Shown: positions 41,293-49,430 of the stretch, piece after piece
Numbering within the stretch: the stretch's first letter is position 1
Layout: every line of letters starts with the position of its first letter
Assembly (NCBI GenBank): GCA_036502575.1
Contig: DASXYL010000011.1
Location: 48,074 to 112,073, forward strand
Length of the DNA: 64,000 nucleotides
Direction of reading: 5' to 3'
DNA from: DASXRA01 sp036502575
GTDB lineage: Bacteria > Actinomycetota > Actinomycetes > Mycobacteriales > Jatrophihabitantaceae
Program-made: the position numbers and the translations under genes
Notes under the pieces: generated by a model
What the model was told of the DNA's origin: nothing
The model's database searches: none
The model's input: only the letters and a program-made list of their open reading frames with translations

Positions 41293-42026
41293 CGGCGGGG
41301 TCGCAGCCGGTCCATGCCGCCGTCGACGGCGAGCCAGGTGCCGGTCGTGGAGCCGGCGCCCGGCGAGGCGAGGTAGGCGACGGCGGCGGCTACCTCGTCG
41401 GCCGACACGAGTCGTCCGTGCGGTTGCCGGGCCTCGAGCGCGGCCCGCTCGGCGCTCGGATCGTCGGCGGAGTCGAGGAGCCGCCCGACCCAGGGCGTGT
41501 CGGCGGTGCCGGGGTTGACGGCGTTGACGCGGATGCCGTCCGGCAGCAGGTCCGCCGCCATGGCCAGGGTGAGCGACAGCACGGCGCCCTTGCTGGCCGA
41601 GTACAGCGCGCGGTTCGGCAGCCCGGCGGTGGCGGCGACCGAGCAGGTGTTGACGATCGCCGCGTGCTGCGACCGGCGCAGGGCGGGCAGGGACGCTCGG
41701 GTCACCCGCACGAGCCCGACCACATTGACGTCGAGAACGCGGTGCCACTCGTCGTCGTCGTTCGCCTCGACGCCACCCTGCGCGCCGATGCCGGCGTTGT
41801 TGACCAGGATGTCGAGCCCGCCGAGCGTGTCGATCGCGTGCGTGACGGCTGCCCGCACCGCCGCGTCGTCGGTGATGTCGGCGCGCACGTAGGTGAAGGG
41901 GCCGGTGTCGGCGCGGTCGAGCACGGCGACCGCTGCCCCGGCGCCGGCCAGCCCTTGCGCGACCGCCAGCCCGATGCCGGATGCCCCGCCGGTGACCAGG
42001 GCGCGCAGCCCCTCGAATTCGCTCAT
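41289..42026 (-). CDS. 2-keto-3-deoxy-L-fuconate dehydrogenase (SDR family)
   Basis: A 245-residue short-chain dehydrogenase. Cofactor motif TGGASGIG (residues 12-19), NNAG near residue 84, and catalytic Ser/Tyr/Lys in NTCSVA and YSASK are in place; the C-terminus ends in the usual TGTWLAVDGGM. In the operon it would oxidise C4 of 2-keto-3-deoxy-L-fuconate to the 2,4-diketo acid for the FAH enzyme. It could alternatively be the sugar dehydrogenase, with the aldo/keto reductase doing another step. ATGA overlaps on both sides. Confidence 0.87.
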   Translation of the reverse strand: MSEFEGLRALVTGGASGIGLAVAQGLAGAGAAVAVLDRADTGPFTYVRADITDDAAVRAAVTHAIDTLGGLDILVNNAGIGAQGGVEANDDDEWHRVLDVNVVGLVRVTRASLPALRRSQHAAIVNTCSVAATAGLPNRALYSASKGAVLSLTLAMAADLLPDGIRVNAVNPGTADTPWVGRLLDSADDPSAERAALEARQPHGRLVSADEVAAAVAYLASPGAGSTTGTWLAVDGGMDRLRPRR

Positions 42027-42847
42027 GCCTGGCCGAACGTCTGCCGCTGGCGGCCCAGCCCGTCGATCTCGATCTCGACGACGTCGCCCGCGCGCAGATA
42101 GGGCTTGTCGGGTTGGCCGAGGGCCACTCCGGCCGGCGTCCCGGTGTTGATCACATCGCCCGGGCGCAGCACCATGAACTGGCTCAGGTACCAGACCAGG
42201 TGGTCGACCCCGAAGATCATCTCCTTGGTGCTGCTGTCCTGGCGGGGCCGGCCGTTGACCCACAACCGCAGGCCCAATGCCTGCGGGTCGGCCACCTCGT
42301 CCGCCGTGCGGATCCACGGTCCGAGCGGGTTGAACGTCTCGCAGTTCTTGCCCTTGTCCCACTGCCCGCCGCGTTCGATCTGGAACGCCCGTTCGGACAC
42401 GTCGTTGCTGATCGCGTACCCGGCGATGCAGGCGGCCGCGTCGTCCGGCGAGGACAGGTAGCGGGCCGTGGCCCCGACAACGACGGCGAGCTCGACCTCC
42501 CAGTCGGTCTTGGTCGAGGTGCGCGGAATGAGTACCTCGTCGTCCGGGCCGACGACGGTGTCGGGCGTCTTGAGGAACAGGATCGGCTCGGCCGGGATCT
42601 CGGCCTTGGTCTCCGCCGCGTGGTCGCGGTAGTTCAATCCGATGCAGACGATCTTGCCCGGGATGATCGGTGGCCCGAACCGCTCCACGTCCTCGACGAC
42701 GGGGAGGGCATCGATGTCGAAGGACAGATCGCCCAAGAACGCAGGGGTGATGTCGGGCGCCACCGGGGTGAGGTCGCGCCACGCCCCGTCGGGACCGCTG
42801 ACGAGTGGACGTTCCTGCCCGGGTGCACCGTGCCGTGCCAGACGCAT
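42023..42847 (-). CDS. 2,4-diketo-3-deoxy-L-fuconate hydrolase (FAH family)
   Basis: A 274-residue fumarylacetoacetate-hydrolase-fold enzyme, expected to split 2,4-diketo-3-deoxy-L-fuconate into pyruvate and L-lactate. The fold motifs are IVCIGLNYRDHAAE, the metal glutamates in DWEVELAVVVG and the Asp in ISNDVSERAFQ, followed by INTGTPAGVALG. The start ATG 42847 has GGAGG upstream and shares one base with the permease stop (TAATG). Similar proteins are often named ureidoglycolate lyase, but the operon argues for the diketo acid. Confidence 0.9.
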   Translation of the reverse strand: MRLARHGAPGQERPLVSGPDGAWRDLTPVAPDITPAFLGDLSFDIDALPVVEDVERFGPPIIPGKIVCIGLNYRDHAAETKAEIPAEPILFLKTPDTVVGPDDEVLIPRTSTKTDWEVELAVVVGATARYLSSPDDAAACIAGYAISNDVSERAFQIERGGQWDKGKNCETFNPLGPWIRTADEVADPQALGLRLWVNGRPRQDSSTKEMIFGVDHLVWYLSQFMVLRPGDVINTGTPAGVALGQPDKPYLRAGDVVEIEIDGLGRQRQTFGQA

Positions 42848-43884
42848 TAATCCTCCGTAGTGCCGCTGACGATTCGCTGGCCGATCAGTACGACGAGGAT
42901 GGCCCCGCCGTTGACGAAGTCGAACCACTGATCGGGCACCCCAGCGTAGGAGAGGACCTTGAAGATCAGGTTCAGGAGTAGGACCCCGGTGAACGCCCCG
43001 AACAGACTGCCCCGGCCACCCCGGAGGCTGATGCCCCCGATCACGGCGGCGGCGAACACGTCGAAGATCCGGCCGTTGCCCATGCTCGAGGTCACCGAGC
43101 CGAGCTCACCCGACTCGACGATGCCGGCCAGTGCGGCGATGACGCTGCCGATGATCAGCACGCCCCACACGACGCGATCGGTGCGCACGCCGGCGGCCCG
43201 GGCGGCATCGGCGTTGCCGCCGACGGCGTAGAGCGAACGTCCCAGGCGGGTCTTCCACAGTACGAAGATGCCGATCGCGAAGGCGATGACCACCACCCAG
43301 ATCGCAGTGGGCTGACCGAGCCACTTGGACGTGCCGAGGTAGGTCTGCGAATTCGGCTCCAGGAAGAAGAACGTCTGCCCCTTAGAGATGCCTCTGAGAA
43401 GCCCGCGCAGGGTGATCAACATGCCGAGCGTGACGATGAACGCGTTGATGCGCAGCTTGACGATCAGGAACCCGTTGACCGCGCCGATCAGCGCGCCGAC
43501 TACCAGTGCGATCGGTATCGCCAGGGCGGACGGCACGGCGTGCACGCCGTGCTCGATGCCCTTCGGCAGGGTGAGCCACGCCGCTACTCCGGGCGCCAGC
43601 CCGACCGTGGACTCCAGCGAGAGGTCCATCTTGCCCGTGAGCAGGATCAGCGACTCGGCGAGCACGAGCAGCGCGATCCAGGCCATGTTCGACAGGACGT
43701 CGGTCAGCGTCGACTTGGTCAGGAAGGCGTGGTTGACGAAGTAGCCGGCGATCAGGGTCGCGATGATCGGCGGGATCAGGGCGAAGTCGCGTAGCCGGGC
43801 GATGGCCAGCACCGGCGCGCTGCGCCCCGACCGGGTGCCGGCCGGCGGGTCCTCGCGTACGACCGTCTCAGTCGTCTCCGTCAT
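42847..43884 (-). CDS. Sugar ABC transporter permease (RbsC type)
   Basis: A 345-residue membrane protein from ATG 43884, with about ten hydrophobic segments, for example FALIPPIIATLIAGYFVNHA and IWVVVIAFAIGIFVLW. The RbsC-typical core TLGMLITLRGLLRGIS and the loop SLYAVGGNADAARAAGVRTD, which contacts the ATPase, are clear. It would form a homodimeric channel served by the double ATPase encoded upstream (17-nt overlap) and the lipoprotein further upstream. Predicted cargo: L-fucose. Confidence 0.92.
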   Translation of the reverse strand: MTETTETVVREDPPAGTRSGRSAPVLAIARLRDFALIPPIIATLIAGYFVNHAFLTKSTLTDVLSNMAWIALLVLAESLILLTGKMDLSLESTVGLAPGVAAWLTLPKGIEHGVHAVPSALAIPIALVVGALIGAVNGFLIVKLRINAFIVTLGMLITLRGLLRGISKGQTFFFLEPNSQTYLGTSKWLGQPTAIWVVVIAFAIGIFVLWKTRLGRSLYAVGGNADAARAAGVRTDRVVWGVLIIGSVIAALAGIVESGELGSVTSSMGNGRIFDVFAAAVIGGISLRGGRGSLFGAFTGVLLLNLIFKVLSYAGVPDQWFDFVNGGAILVVLIGQRIVSGTTED

Positions 43885-45388
43885 TGCTGAGCTCAACCCC
43901 TTCCATGGCGGCGACGAGTTCGTGGTCGTCCCAGGTGTCGCGCAACTCGCCGACGACCTCACCGCGGAACATGATCACGACCCGGTGGCAGTAGCGCAGG
44001 TCGTCGAGGTCGTCGGTGACGACCAGCACCGCGGCCTCGTCGGACGCCGCCTCGACGGCGGTGCCCATCAGCGTCTGCTTCGACTTGACGTCGACGCCCG
44101 CGGTCGGCGACATGAGCACGAGGACCCGGGGATCATCGGCGATCGCCCGCGCCATCACGACCTTCTGCTGGTTGCCGCCGGACAGATCGGCGGCCGGCTG
44201 GGCGGGGTTGCGCGGGACGATGTCGAGTCGTTCGATCGCATCGTCGGCGAGTGCGGTACGGCGCCGGGTGCTGATCAGTCCATGCTGGCCGAGGCGGTGC
44301 GGCACGGTCATCGTCATGTTCTCGGCGATCGACAGCTCCGGGACGAGACCCTCGCGGTGGCGGTCCTGCGGCAGGAAGCCGATGCCGGCGTGCAGCGCCC
44401 GGGGCACGCTGCCCGGTCGCTGCACCTTGTCGGCCACGATCACCGTGCCCCGGTCGGGGCGTTGCAGCCCCACGATCGTCTCGGCGACGGCGAACTTCCC
44501 GCTGCCACCGGCGCCGGCCAGCCCGACGATCTCGCCCGGCCTGACCTCGAGGCTGACATCCCGGCACGCGTCGCCGACGGTGAGGTTGCGGACCTCGAGC
44601 AGCGGTTGCGTCACCGCCGGGGAAGGCGGGCGCGGGTCGGTCGCCTCCGCCACCTGCTCGCCGGTCATCGCCGCGACGAGCTCGTTGTGCGAGAGCGCCC
44701 GCACTGGCGCGGTGACGATGTGCCGGGCGTCGCGGTACACCGTCACCATGTCGCACAGGTCGAAGATCTCCTGCAGGTGATGGCTGATGTAGAGGAACGT
44801 GACGCCCTGTTGCTGCAGGGCCCGGATCCGGTCGAAGAGGCGGGCGATGGCGGCGGCGTCCAGCCGGGCTGTGGGTTCGTCCAGCACGATGAACCGCGCG
44901 CCCAGGGAGAGCGAGCGGGCGATCTCGACCATCTGCCGCTGCTCGACACTCAGCTCGCGGGCCGGCTGGTGCACGTCGACGTCCACGTCCCACTCGACGA
45001 GCAGTTCGCGGGCCTGCCGGCGCAGCGAGCGCCAGCTGATCGGACGGTGTCCCGAGGACTGCCGGTTGACGAAGACGTTCTCGGCCACCGACAGCTCGGG
45101 GATGATCGTCGATTTCTGGTAGACGCAGGCGACCCGTTGCCGCCAGGCATCGCGGTCGGTCACCGCCGGCGCCGGTTCACCGCCGAAGCGCACCGTGCCG
45201 GTGTCGGCCGCCTGCAACCCGGTGAGGATCGACACCAGCGTCGACTTGCCGGCGCCGTTGCGGCCGACCAACGCGTGCACCTCGCCGGGCAGCACACGCA
45301 GGTCGACGTCGTTCAGCGCCAGCGTGGCGCCGAACCGCTTGCTCACCCCGGCCGCCTCGACGACCGGCACCGCGTCAGGCATACGCAC
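43868..45388 (-). CDS. Sugar ABC transporter ATPase with two nucleotide-binding domains (RbsA/MglA type)
   Basis: A 506-residue protein. Domain 1 (residues about 10-240) has Walker A GRNGAGKST, signature LSVEQRQMVEIAR (variant of LSGGQ) and Walker B FIVLDEPTA. Domain 2 (about 260-500) has an altered Walker A GAGGSGKFA, a good signature LSGGNQQKVVMAR and a strongly altered Walker B VLVLMSPTAGVD, in which the usual Asp-Glu is Met-Ser. Only domain 1 should hydrolyse ATP well. Domain asymmetry is known in this class, but loss of both acidic residues is marked. A 103-nt gap with nested hairpins separates it from the binding-protein gene. Confidence 0.93.
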   Translation of the reverse strand: MRMPDAVPVVEAAGVSKRFGATLALNDVDLRVLPGEVHALVGRNGAGKSTLVSILTGLQAADTGTVRFGGEPAPAVTDRDAWRQRVACVYQKSTIIPELSVAENVFVNRQSSGHRPISWRSLRRQARELLVEWDVDVDVHQPARELSVEQRQMVEIARSLSLGARFIVLDEPTARLDAAAIARLFDRIRALQQQGVTFLYISHHLQEIFDLCDMVTVYRDARHIVTAPVRALSHNELVAAMTGEQVAEATDPRPPSPAVTQPLLEVRNLTVGDACRDVSLEVRPGEIVGLAGAGGSGKFAVAETIVGLQRPDRGTVIVADKVQRPGSVPRALHAGIGFLPQDRHREGLVPELSIAENMTMTVPHRLGQHGLISTRRRTALADDAIERLDIVPRNPAQPAADLSGGNQQKVVMARAIADDPRVLVLMSPTAGVDVKSKQTLMGTAVEAASDEAAVLVVTDDLDDLRYCHRVVIMFRGEVVGELRDTWDDHELVAAMEGVELSNDGDD

Positions 45389-45406
45389 TCCCAGCGATCA
45401 TATTGT

Positions 45407-45478
45407 CGTTGAGCGGTGCGTTATCGCCCGAGTGGTGCGCTACAACGCACCACTCGACGGCAAACGCACCACTCAACG
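45407..45478 (-). repeat. Nested four-copy inverted repeat in the fucose operon
   Basis: Four copies of one unit related to CGTTGAGTGGTGCGTT lie within 72 nt. Inner pair: CGAGTGGTGCG (45429-45439) and CGCACCACTCG (45446-45456), 11 bp perfect with a 6-nt loop. Outer pair: CGTTGAGCGGTGCGTT (45407-45422) and AACGCACCACTCAACG (45463-45478), 15 of 16 matching and all 16 pairing in RNA with one G-U. The minus-strand transcript could fold both stems at once. It sits between binding-protein and ATPase genes, the only sizeable gap of the operon, where a hairpin would protect or favour the upstream message. Confidence 0.85.
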
Positions 45479-45491
45479 GACGGGCTCCTGA

Positions 45492-46562
45492 CTAGCTGAT
45501 CTGGTTGCCCCACAGGGACGGATCCGTGACCTTGAGCGATCCCGGATAGGCCCCGTCGATGGTGACCAGCGGCGCCGGCAGCTGATCTTCTAGGTTGCCG
45601 TTGCCCACGTCGACGATGTTGCTGTCGTGATCGGTCGGACCCGGCTTGTAGGTCTTGCCGGCCAGGGCATCCTTGACGTACTGCAGCGCGTACTTCGCGT
45701 ACGCGTCGGCCGGCTGCGACACGGCGGCGTCCATGCTGCCGTCCTTGATCGCCTTGTACTCCGACGGGACGCCGTCGTTGGAGACGATCACGATGTGCCC
45801 CGACTGCCCGCGCGGCTTGAGCAGGCCCTTGCTCTTGAGCACCTGCAGGGTGGCCGGCAGGTAGATGCTGGCCTCCATGTAGATCGCGTTGATCGTGTTG
45901 CTCGACAGCACCGTCTGCAGCTGGGTGATGGCCGTCGGCGGATCCCACTTGGTCGGCTCGGCGAACACCTTCATCTTCGGATAGTTCTGCTTCATGCAAG
46001 CGTTGAACGCCTCCGAGCGGTCGCGGCCGTTGATCGAGCTCAGGTCACCCTCGAACATCACGACGCTGCCGGTGCCCTTGAGGGTGTCGCCGATGTACTT
46101 GCACGACTTCTCGCCGTACGCCTTGTTGTCGGCGCGCACCACCATGTAGACCTTGCCGGCGTCCGGACGGGTGTCGACCGACACGACCGGGATCTTCTTC
46201 GCCGCCAGCTGGGCCAGTGTCGGGATGACCGCCGCCGTGTCCTGCGGCGCCATGACGATGCCCTTGGCGCCCTCGGAGACCAGCGTCTGCACGTTGGACT
46301 GCAGCTTGCTGATGTCGTTCTGCGAGTTGGTCGTCTTGATCGAGAGGCCGAGCTGGCCGGCCATCTGCGGCACGTACTTGATGTAGGAGTTCCAGAAGTC
46401 GGAGTCCGAGCGCGGGTAGTCGACACCGACCAGCCCGGTCTTCCCGCCCCCACCGCCGCCCCCGCCCGAGCCGCTGGCGCCCGAGCCCTTCTTGTCCGAG
46501 CTACATGCGGCCGCGAGCAGGCTCAGCGCCACGACCGCGACGGCTGCCTTGGTAAATCTCAC
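45492..46562 (-). CDS. Sugar ABC transporter substrate-binding lipoprotein (RbsB type)
   Basis: A 356-residue binding protein from GTG 46562, with GGGAGGAGG upstream. Signal peptide and lipobox LLAAAC (Cys20), then a glycine-rich linker and a type-I periplasmic-binding fold: VGVDYPRSDSDFWNSYIKYV, GAKGIVMAPQDTAAVIP and IPVVSVDTRPD. It should capture a monosaccharide, by context L-fucose. The start overlaps the fuconate dehydratase stop (GTGA). Binding proteins are needed in excess over the other parts, and the hairpin cluster just after this gene could provide that. Confidence 0.92.
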   Translation of the reverse strand: MRFTKAAVAVVALSLLAAACSSDKKGSGASGSGGGGGGGGKTGLVGVDYPRSDSDFWNSYIKYVPQMAGQLGLSIKTTNSQNDISKLQSNVQTLVSEGAKGIVMAPQDTAAVIPTLAQLAAKKIPVVSVDTRPDAGKVYMVVRADNKAYGEKSCKYIGDTLKGTGSVVMFEGDLSSINGRDRSEAFNACMKQNYPKMKVFAEPTKWDPPTAITQLQTVLSSNTINAIYMEASIYLPATLQVLKSKGLLKPRGQSGHIVIVSNDGVPSEYKAIKDGSMDAAVSQPADAYAKYALQYVKDALAGKTYKPGPTDHDSNIVDVGNGNLEDQLPAPLVTIDGAYPGSLKVTDPSLWGNQIS

Positions 46563-47914
46563 GATTCCTCCTCCGGGAGGTGACCGGCGAGTGCTGGCCG
46601 GGTAGGGGTTGGGACGTGCCACGTGCTGCCTTGCGGGTAGCGATATTCGGCGATCGACTCAGGTCGCAGCTGCGCCCCGGACCCGGGGAGCTCCGGCGCG
46701 AGGTAGCGGCCCGCGCGGATGCGCACCGGGTCGACGAAGTGCTCGTGCAGGTGGTCGACGTACTCGATCCAGCGGCCTTCGGTAGTGCCGGTGACCGCGA
46801 CGAAGTCGAACATCGACAGGTGCTGCACGACCTCGCACAGGCCCAGCCCGCCGGCGTGCGGGCACACCGGAACCCCGAACTTCGCGGCGAGCAGCAGGAT
46901 CGCGAGGTTCTCGTTCACACCGGCCACCCGGCAGGCATCGATCTGGCAGACCTGGATCGCCTGGCTGGCGAGCAGCTGCTTGAAGATCACCCGATTGGCG
47001 ACGTTCTCGCCGGTGGCCACCCGCATCGGGGCGATGCCCTTGGCGATCTCGGCGTGACCGAGAACGTCGTCGGGGCTGGTCGGCTCCTCGACCCAGTACA
47101 CGCCGCTCGGGGCCAGCCGGGTGACGTTCGTGATCGCGTCGGCGATGTCCCACCGCTGGTTGGCGTCCACGGAGATCAGGACGTCCGGGCCGACGAGGTC
47201 GCGCACCATCGCGCAGCGGCGCACGTCGTCGTCGATGTCGGCGCCGACCTTGAGCTTGAGGTGGGTGAACCCGTCGGCAAGCGCCTCGCGCACCAGGCGA
47301 GCGACCTTCTCGTCGCTGTATCCCAGCCAGCCGGCCGAGGTGGTGTACGCGGGGTAGCCCTCGTCGATCAGCTGTTGCCGGCGGGCGGCCTTGCCCGGCT
47401 CGGCGGCGGTGAGGATCTGCAGAGCCTCGTCCGGGGTCAGGGCGTCGGTGAGGTAGCGGAAGTCGATCAGATCGACGACCTGCCGGGGCGTGAGGTCCGC
47501 GAGCAGCTGCCACAACGGCTTGCCCGCGCGCCGGGCGTATAGATCCCAGACGGCGTTGACCACGGCCCCGATCGCCATGTGCATGACGCCCTTCTCGGGG
47601 CCCAGCCACCGCAGGTGGCTCTCGTGCACGAGGCGGCGCCAGAATCCGCCCAGGTCGGCCAGCACCGCCTCGACGTCGAGCCCGACGACCAGCGGCTCGA
47701 CGGCCCGGATGGCGGCGACGGCCACCTCGGTGCCCCGTCCGATCGTGAACACGAAGCCGTAGCCGATGTCTTGCGGGTCGCCGGAGCTCGTGCCGATCGC
47801 GACGTAGGCGGCCGAGTAGTCCGGGTCGGTATTCATGGCGTCCGAGCCGTCGAGTTCGCGCGAGGTCGGGAACCGTAGGTCGGTGACCTCGAAGGCGGTG
47901 AATCGGTCAGCCAT
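46559..47914 (-). CDS. L-fuconate dehydratase (enolase superfamily)
   Basis: A 451-residue enolase-superfamily enzyme that dehydrates L-fuconate to 2-keto-3-deoxy-L-fuconate. The N-terminal DLRFPTSRELDGSDAMN and PDYSAAYVAIGTSSG are highly specific to L-fuconate dehydratase (also human ENOSF1) rather than mandelate racemase. The barrel has the KLKVGAD base (Lys220/Lys222), metal ligands in SVDANQRWD and WVEEPTSPDD, and the His in CPHAGGLGLCEVVQHL. Length matches the family. It is the first gene of the operon, behind a strong promoter at 48105-48133. This identity is the best anchor for calling the locus an L-fucose pathway. Confidence 0.94.
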   Translation of the reverse strand: MADRFTAFEVTDLRFPTSRELDGSDAMNTDPDYSAAYVAIGTSSGDPQDIGYGFVFTIGRGTEVAVAAIRAVEPLVVGLDVEAVLADLGGFWRRLVHESHLRWLGPEKGVMHMAIGAVVNAVWDLYARRAGKPLWQLLADLTPRQVVDLIDFRYLTDALTPDEALQILTAAEPGKAARRQQLIDEGYPAYTTSAGWLGYSDEKVARLVREALADGFTHLKLKVGADIDDDVRRCAMVRDLVGPDVLISVDANQRWDIADAITNVTRLAPSGVYWVEEPTSPDDVLGHAEIAKGIAPMRVATGENVANRVIFKQLLASQAIQVCQIDACRVAGVNENLAILLLAAKFGVPVCPHAGGLGLCEVVQHLSMFDFVAVTGTTEGRWIEYVDHLHEHFVDPVRIRAGRYLAPELPGSGAQLRPESIAEYRYPQGSTWHVPTPTRPALAGHLPEEES

Positions 47915-48023
47915 CAGACCTCCGTCGCTGCCGGCGCGCTGACCGGACGCCGGATCACCCGCGCTGCGATCCGGGCGACGTCGCGACAATCGTGCACCAG
48001 CCCTGCTCCCGTCGCTCGGAGGA

Positions 48024-48040
48024 TCCGGATCTCATCCGGA
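48024..48040. repeat. 7-bp inverted repeat in the fucose leader
   Basis: TCCGGAT (48024-48030) and ATCCGGA (48034-48040) are perfect inverted copies with a CTC spacer, in the leader between the fucose promoter and its first gene. It may be a second binding site or an RNA hairpin. Its role is unknown. Confidence 0.35.
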
Positions 48041-48086
48041 ACCGAATCGGCGCAATCCGGCGGCCTCGGGCCGTCACGCCGATGAA

Positions 48087-48133
48087 ACATCCGATGTCTG
48101 AGCAGTTATAGCTGGTCGGCCGCGAGGTGTAAA
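48087..48133 (-). promoter_or_regulatory. Fucose-operon promoter with overlapping GntR-type operator
   Basis: On the minus strand TTTACA (48128-48133), a 17-nt spacer and TATAAC (48105-48110) match the sigma-70-type consensus at five of six positions each. The dyad ACATC-C-GATGT (48087-48097) starts about 7 nt after the -10, right over the expected transcription start, as for a blocking repressor. The GntR gene is divergent and 52 nt away. This is the best-looking promoter in the window. Confidence 0.7.
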
Positions 48134-48148
48134 GGCTAGGCTCTGCCC

Positions 48149-48826
48149 GTGGCGGTTACGGACGAGGCGATCGAGAAGCTCAAGGAGATGATCGTCTCCG
48201 GAGCATTGCGTCCGGGCGACCGGCTGCCCCGCGAAGCCGACCTGGCGACCAGCCTGGGCCTGTCCCGCAGCTCGCTGCGCGAGGCGGTACGCGCGCTGTC
48301 GCTGGTCCGCATCCTGGACGTGCGGCAGGGCGACGGCACCTACGTCTCGAGCCTCGCCGCCGACACGCTGCTGGACGCGCTCGGCTTCATCGTCGAGTTC
48401 CACCACGACGCGTCGGTGCTCGAACTGCTCGAGGTACGCCGCATCCTCGAACCGGCGGCGAGCGCGCGGGCGGCCACCCGTATCGACGACGAGGCGCTCG
48501 CCGAGCTCGAACAGGTGCTCAACCGATCGACGCTCGAGTCGTCCGTCGAGGACCTGGTCAAGAACGACCTCGAGTTCCACCGGGCGATCGCCGTGGCGTC
48601 GGGCAACACGGTGCTCGCTTCGCTGATCGAGAACCTGTCCGGACCCACCCAGCGGGCCCGGGTGTGGCGCGGCATCACCCAGGAAGGCGCGCTCGCCCGC
48701 ACGCTCGCCGAGCATCGCGCGATCTTCGACGCGATCCGCGCGCACGACCCGGACCTGGCCCGGACCTGGGCAACCGTGCACATCGCCGGCGTCGAGGACT
48801 GGATCCGGACAACCCTCGAGAACTGA
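48149..48826 (+). CDS. GntR-family (FCD) regulator of the fucose operon
   Basis: A 225-residue regulator from GTG 48149. The winged helix holds IEKLKEMIVSGALRPGDRLP and LGLSRSSLREAVRAL; the C-terminal FCD domain has the metal/acid-binding pattern with LEVRRILEPAASARAA, NDLEFHRAI and AEHRAIFDAIRAHD. FCD regulators often sense sugar acids, here perhaps fuconate or a keto-deoxy acid. It faces the fucose operon across a gap with a strong promoter and the ACATCCGATGT dyad, so repression of the operon and of itself is likely. Confidence 0.9.
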   Translation: MAVTDEAIEKLKEMIVSGALRPGDRLPREADLATSLGLSRSSLREAVRALSLVRILDVRQGDGTYVSSLAADTLLDALGFIVEFHHDASVLELLEVRRILEPAASARAATRIDDEALAELEQVLNRSTLESSVEDLVKNDLEFHRAIAVASGNTVLASLIENLSGPTQRARVWRGITQEGALARTLAEHRAIFDAIRAHDPDLARTWATVHIAGVEDWIRTTLEN

Positions 48827-48833
48827 CGTGGGT

Positions 48834-49430
48834 TCAGCCGACGATGATCACGTCCAGGGTGCGCGGGCCGTGGACGCCCTCGACCCGGTTCAACTCGATG
48901 TCGCTCGTGGCGCTCGGGCCGCTGATCCAGGTCAGCGGACGGGTCGGGTCGAGGCCGGCGATCGCGTCCGGGACGCCGGCGCGCACCTGCTCGGCCCGGA
49001 CGACGACCAGCAGGTAATCGGGTACCAGGCTGAGCGCGCGCGGACCCTGGCCCGGGCCGGCGTCGAGGACGACGGTGCCGGTCTCTGCGATCGCCAGTGC
49101 GCACGTGGTGATCGTGCCGTCGCAGGTATCCAGCTCGGTTGTGGTGAGGGGTTCGCGGACGACGTCGAGGTCCGGGGGCAGCCATTCGGACGGGAAGCCT
49201 TCGGGGGCCACGACGCGACGATCGCCCACCGCATCGCTGATCGTGGCCGCGACGTCGCCGGCGGCCGCTCGGCGCACCGTCGCCCGGTAGTCGACGACCC
49301 GCTCGGCGAACTGGTCGAGGTCGGCGGCCGAGCTGCCGGCACCGCGGTACGCGCGCGGGATCGGTGGCGCCGCCGGGCGGTCAGCCAGCGCCGTCCGGAT
49401 CCGAGCAAGAACCTCGTCCCGGGCTGTCAT
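48834..49430 (-). CDS. lutC: L-lactate utilisation protein LutC (LUD domain)
   Basis: A 198-residue LUD-domain protein. The start ATG 49430 overlaps the lutB stop (ATGA). The C-terminal LUD signature reads TTCALAIAETGTVVLDAGPGQ, then LVPDYLLVVVRAEQV and ISGPSATSDIELNRVEGVHG, which is diagnostic. LutC is one of three subunits of the iron-sulphur L-lactate oxidation complex. It is the last gene of lutABC and convergent with the fucose regulator gene, 7 nt away. Confidence 0.94.
   Translation of the reverse strand: MTARDEVLARIRTALADRPAAPPIPRAYRGAGSSAADLDQFAERVVDYRATVRRAAAGDVAATISDAVGDRRVVAPEGFPSEWLPPDLDVVREPLTTTELDTCDGTITTCALAIAETGTVVLDAGPGQGPRALSLVPDYLLVVVRAEQVRAGVPDAIAGLDPTRPLTWISGPSATSDIELNRVEGVHGPRTLDVIIVG

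Noticed and set aside
45400..45490. CRISPR-like array in the fucose operon
   Set aside because: Units are inverted as well as direct, spacers are 6-8 nt, there are only four units and no cas genes. It is a nested palindrome, not a CRISPR.
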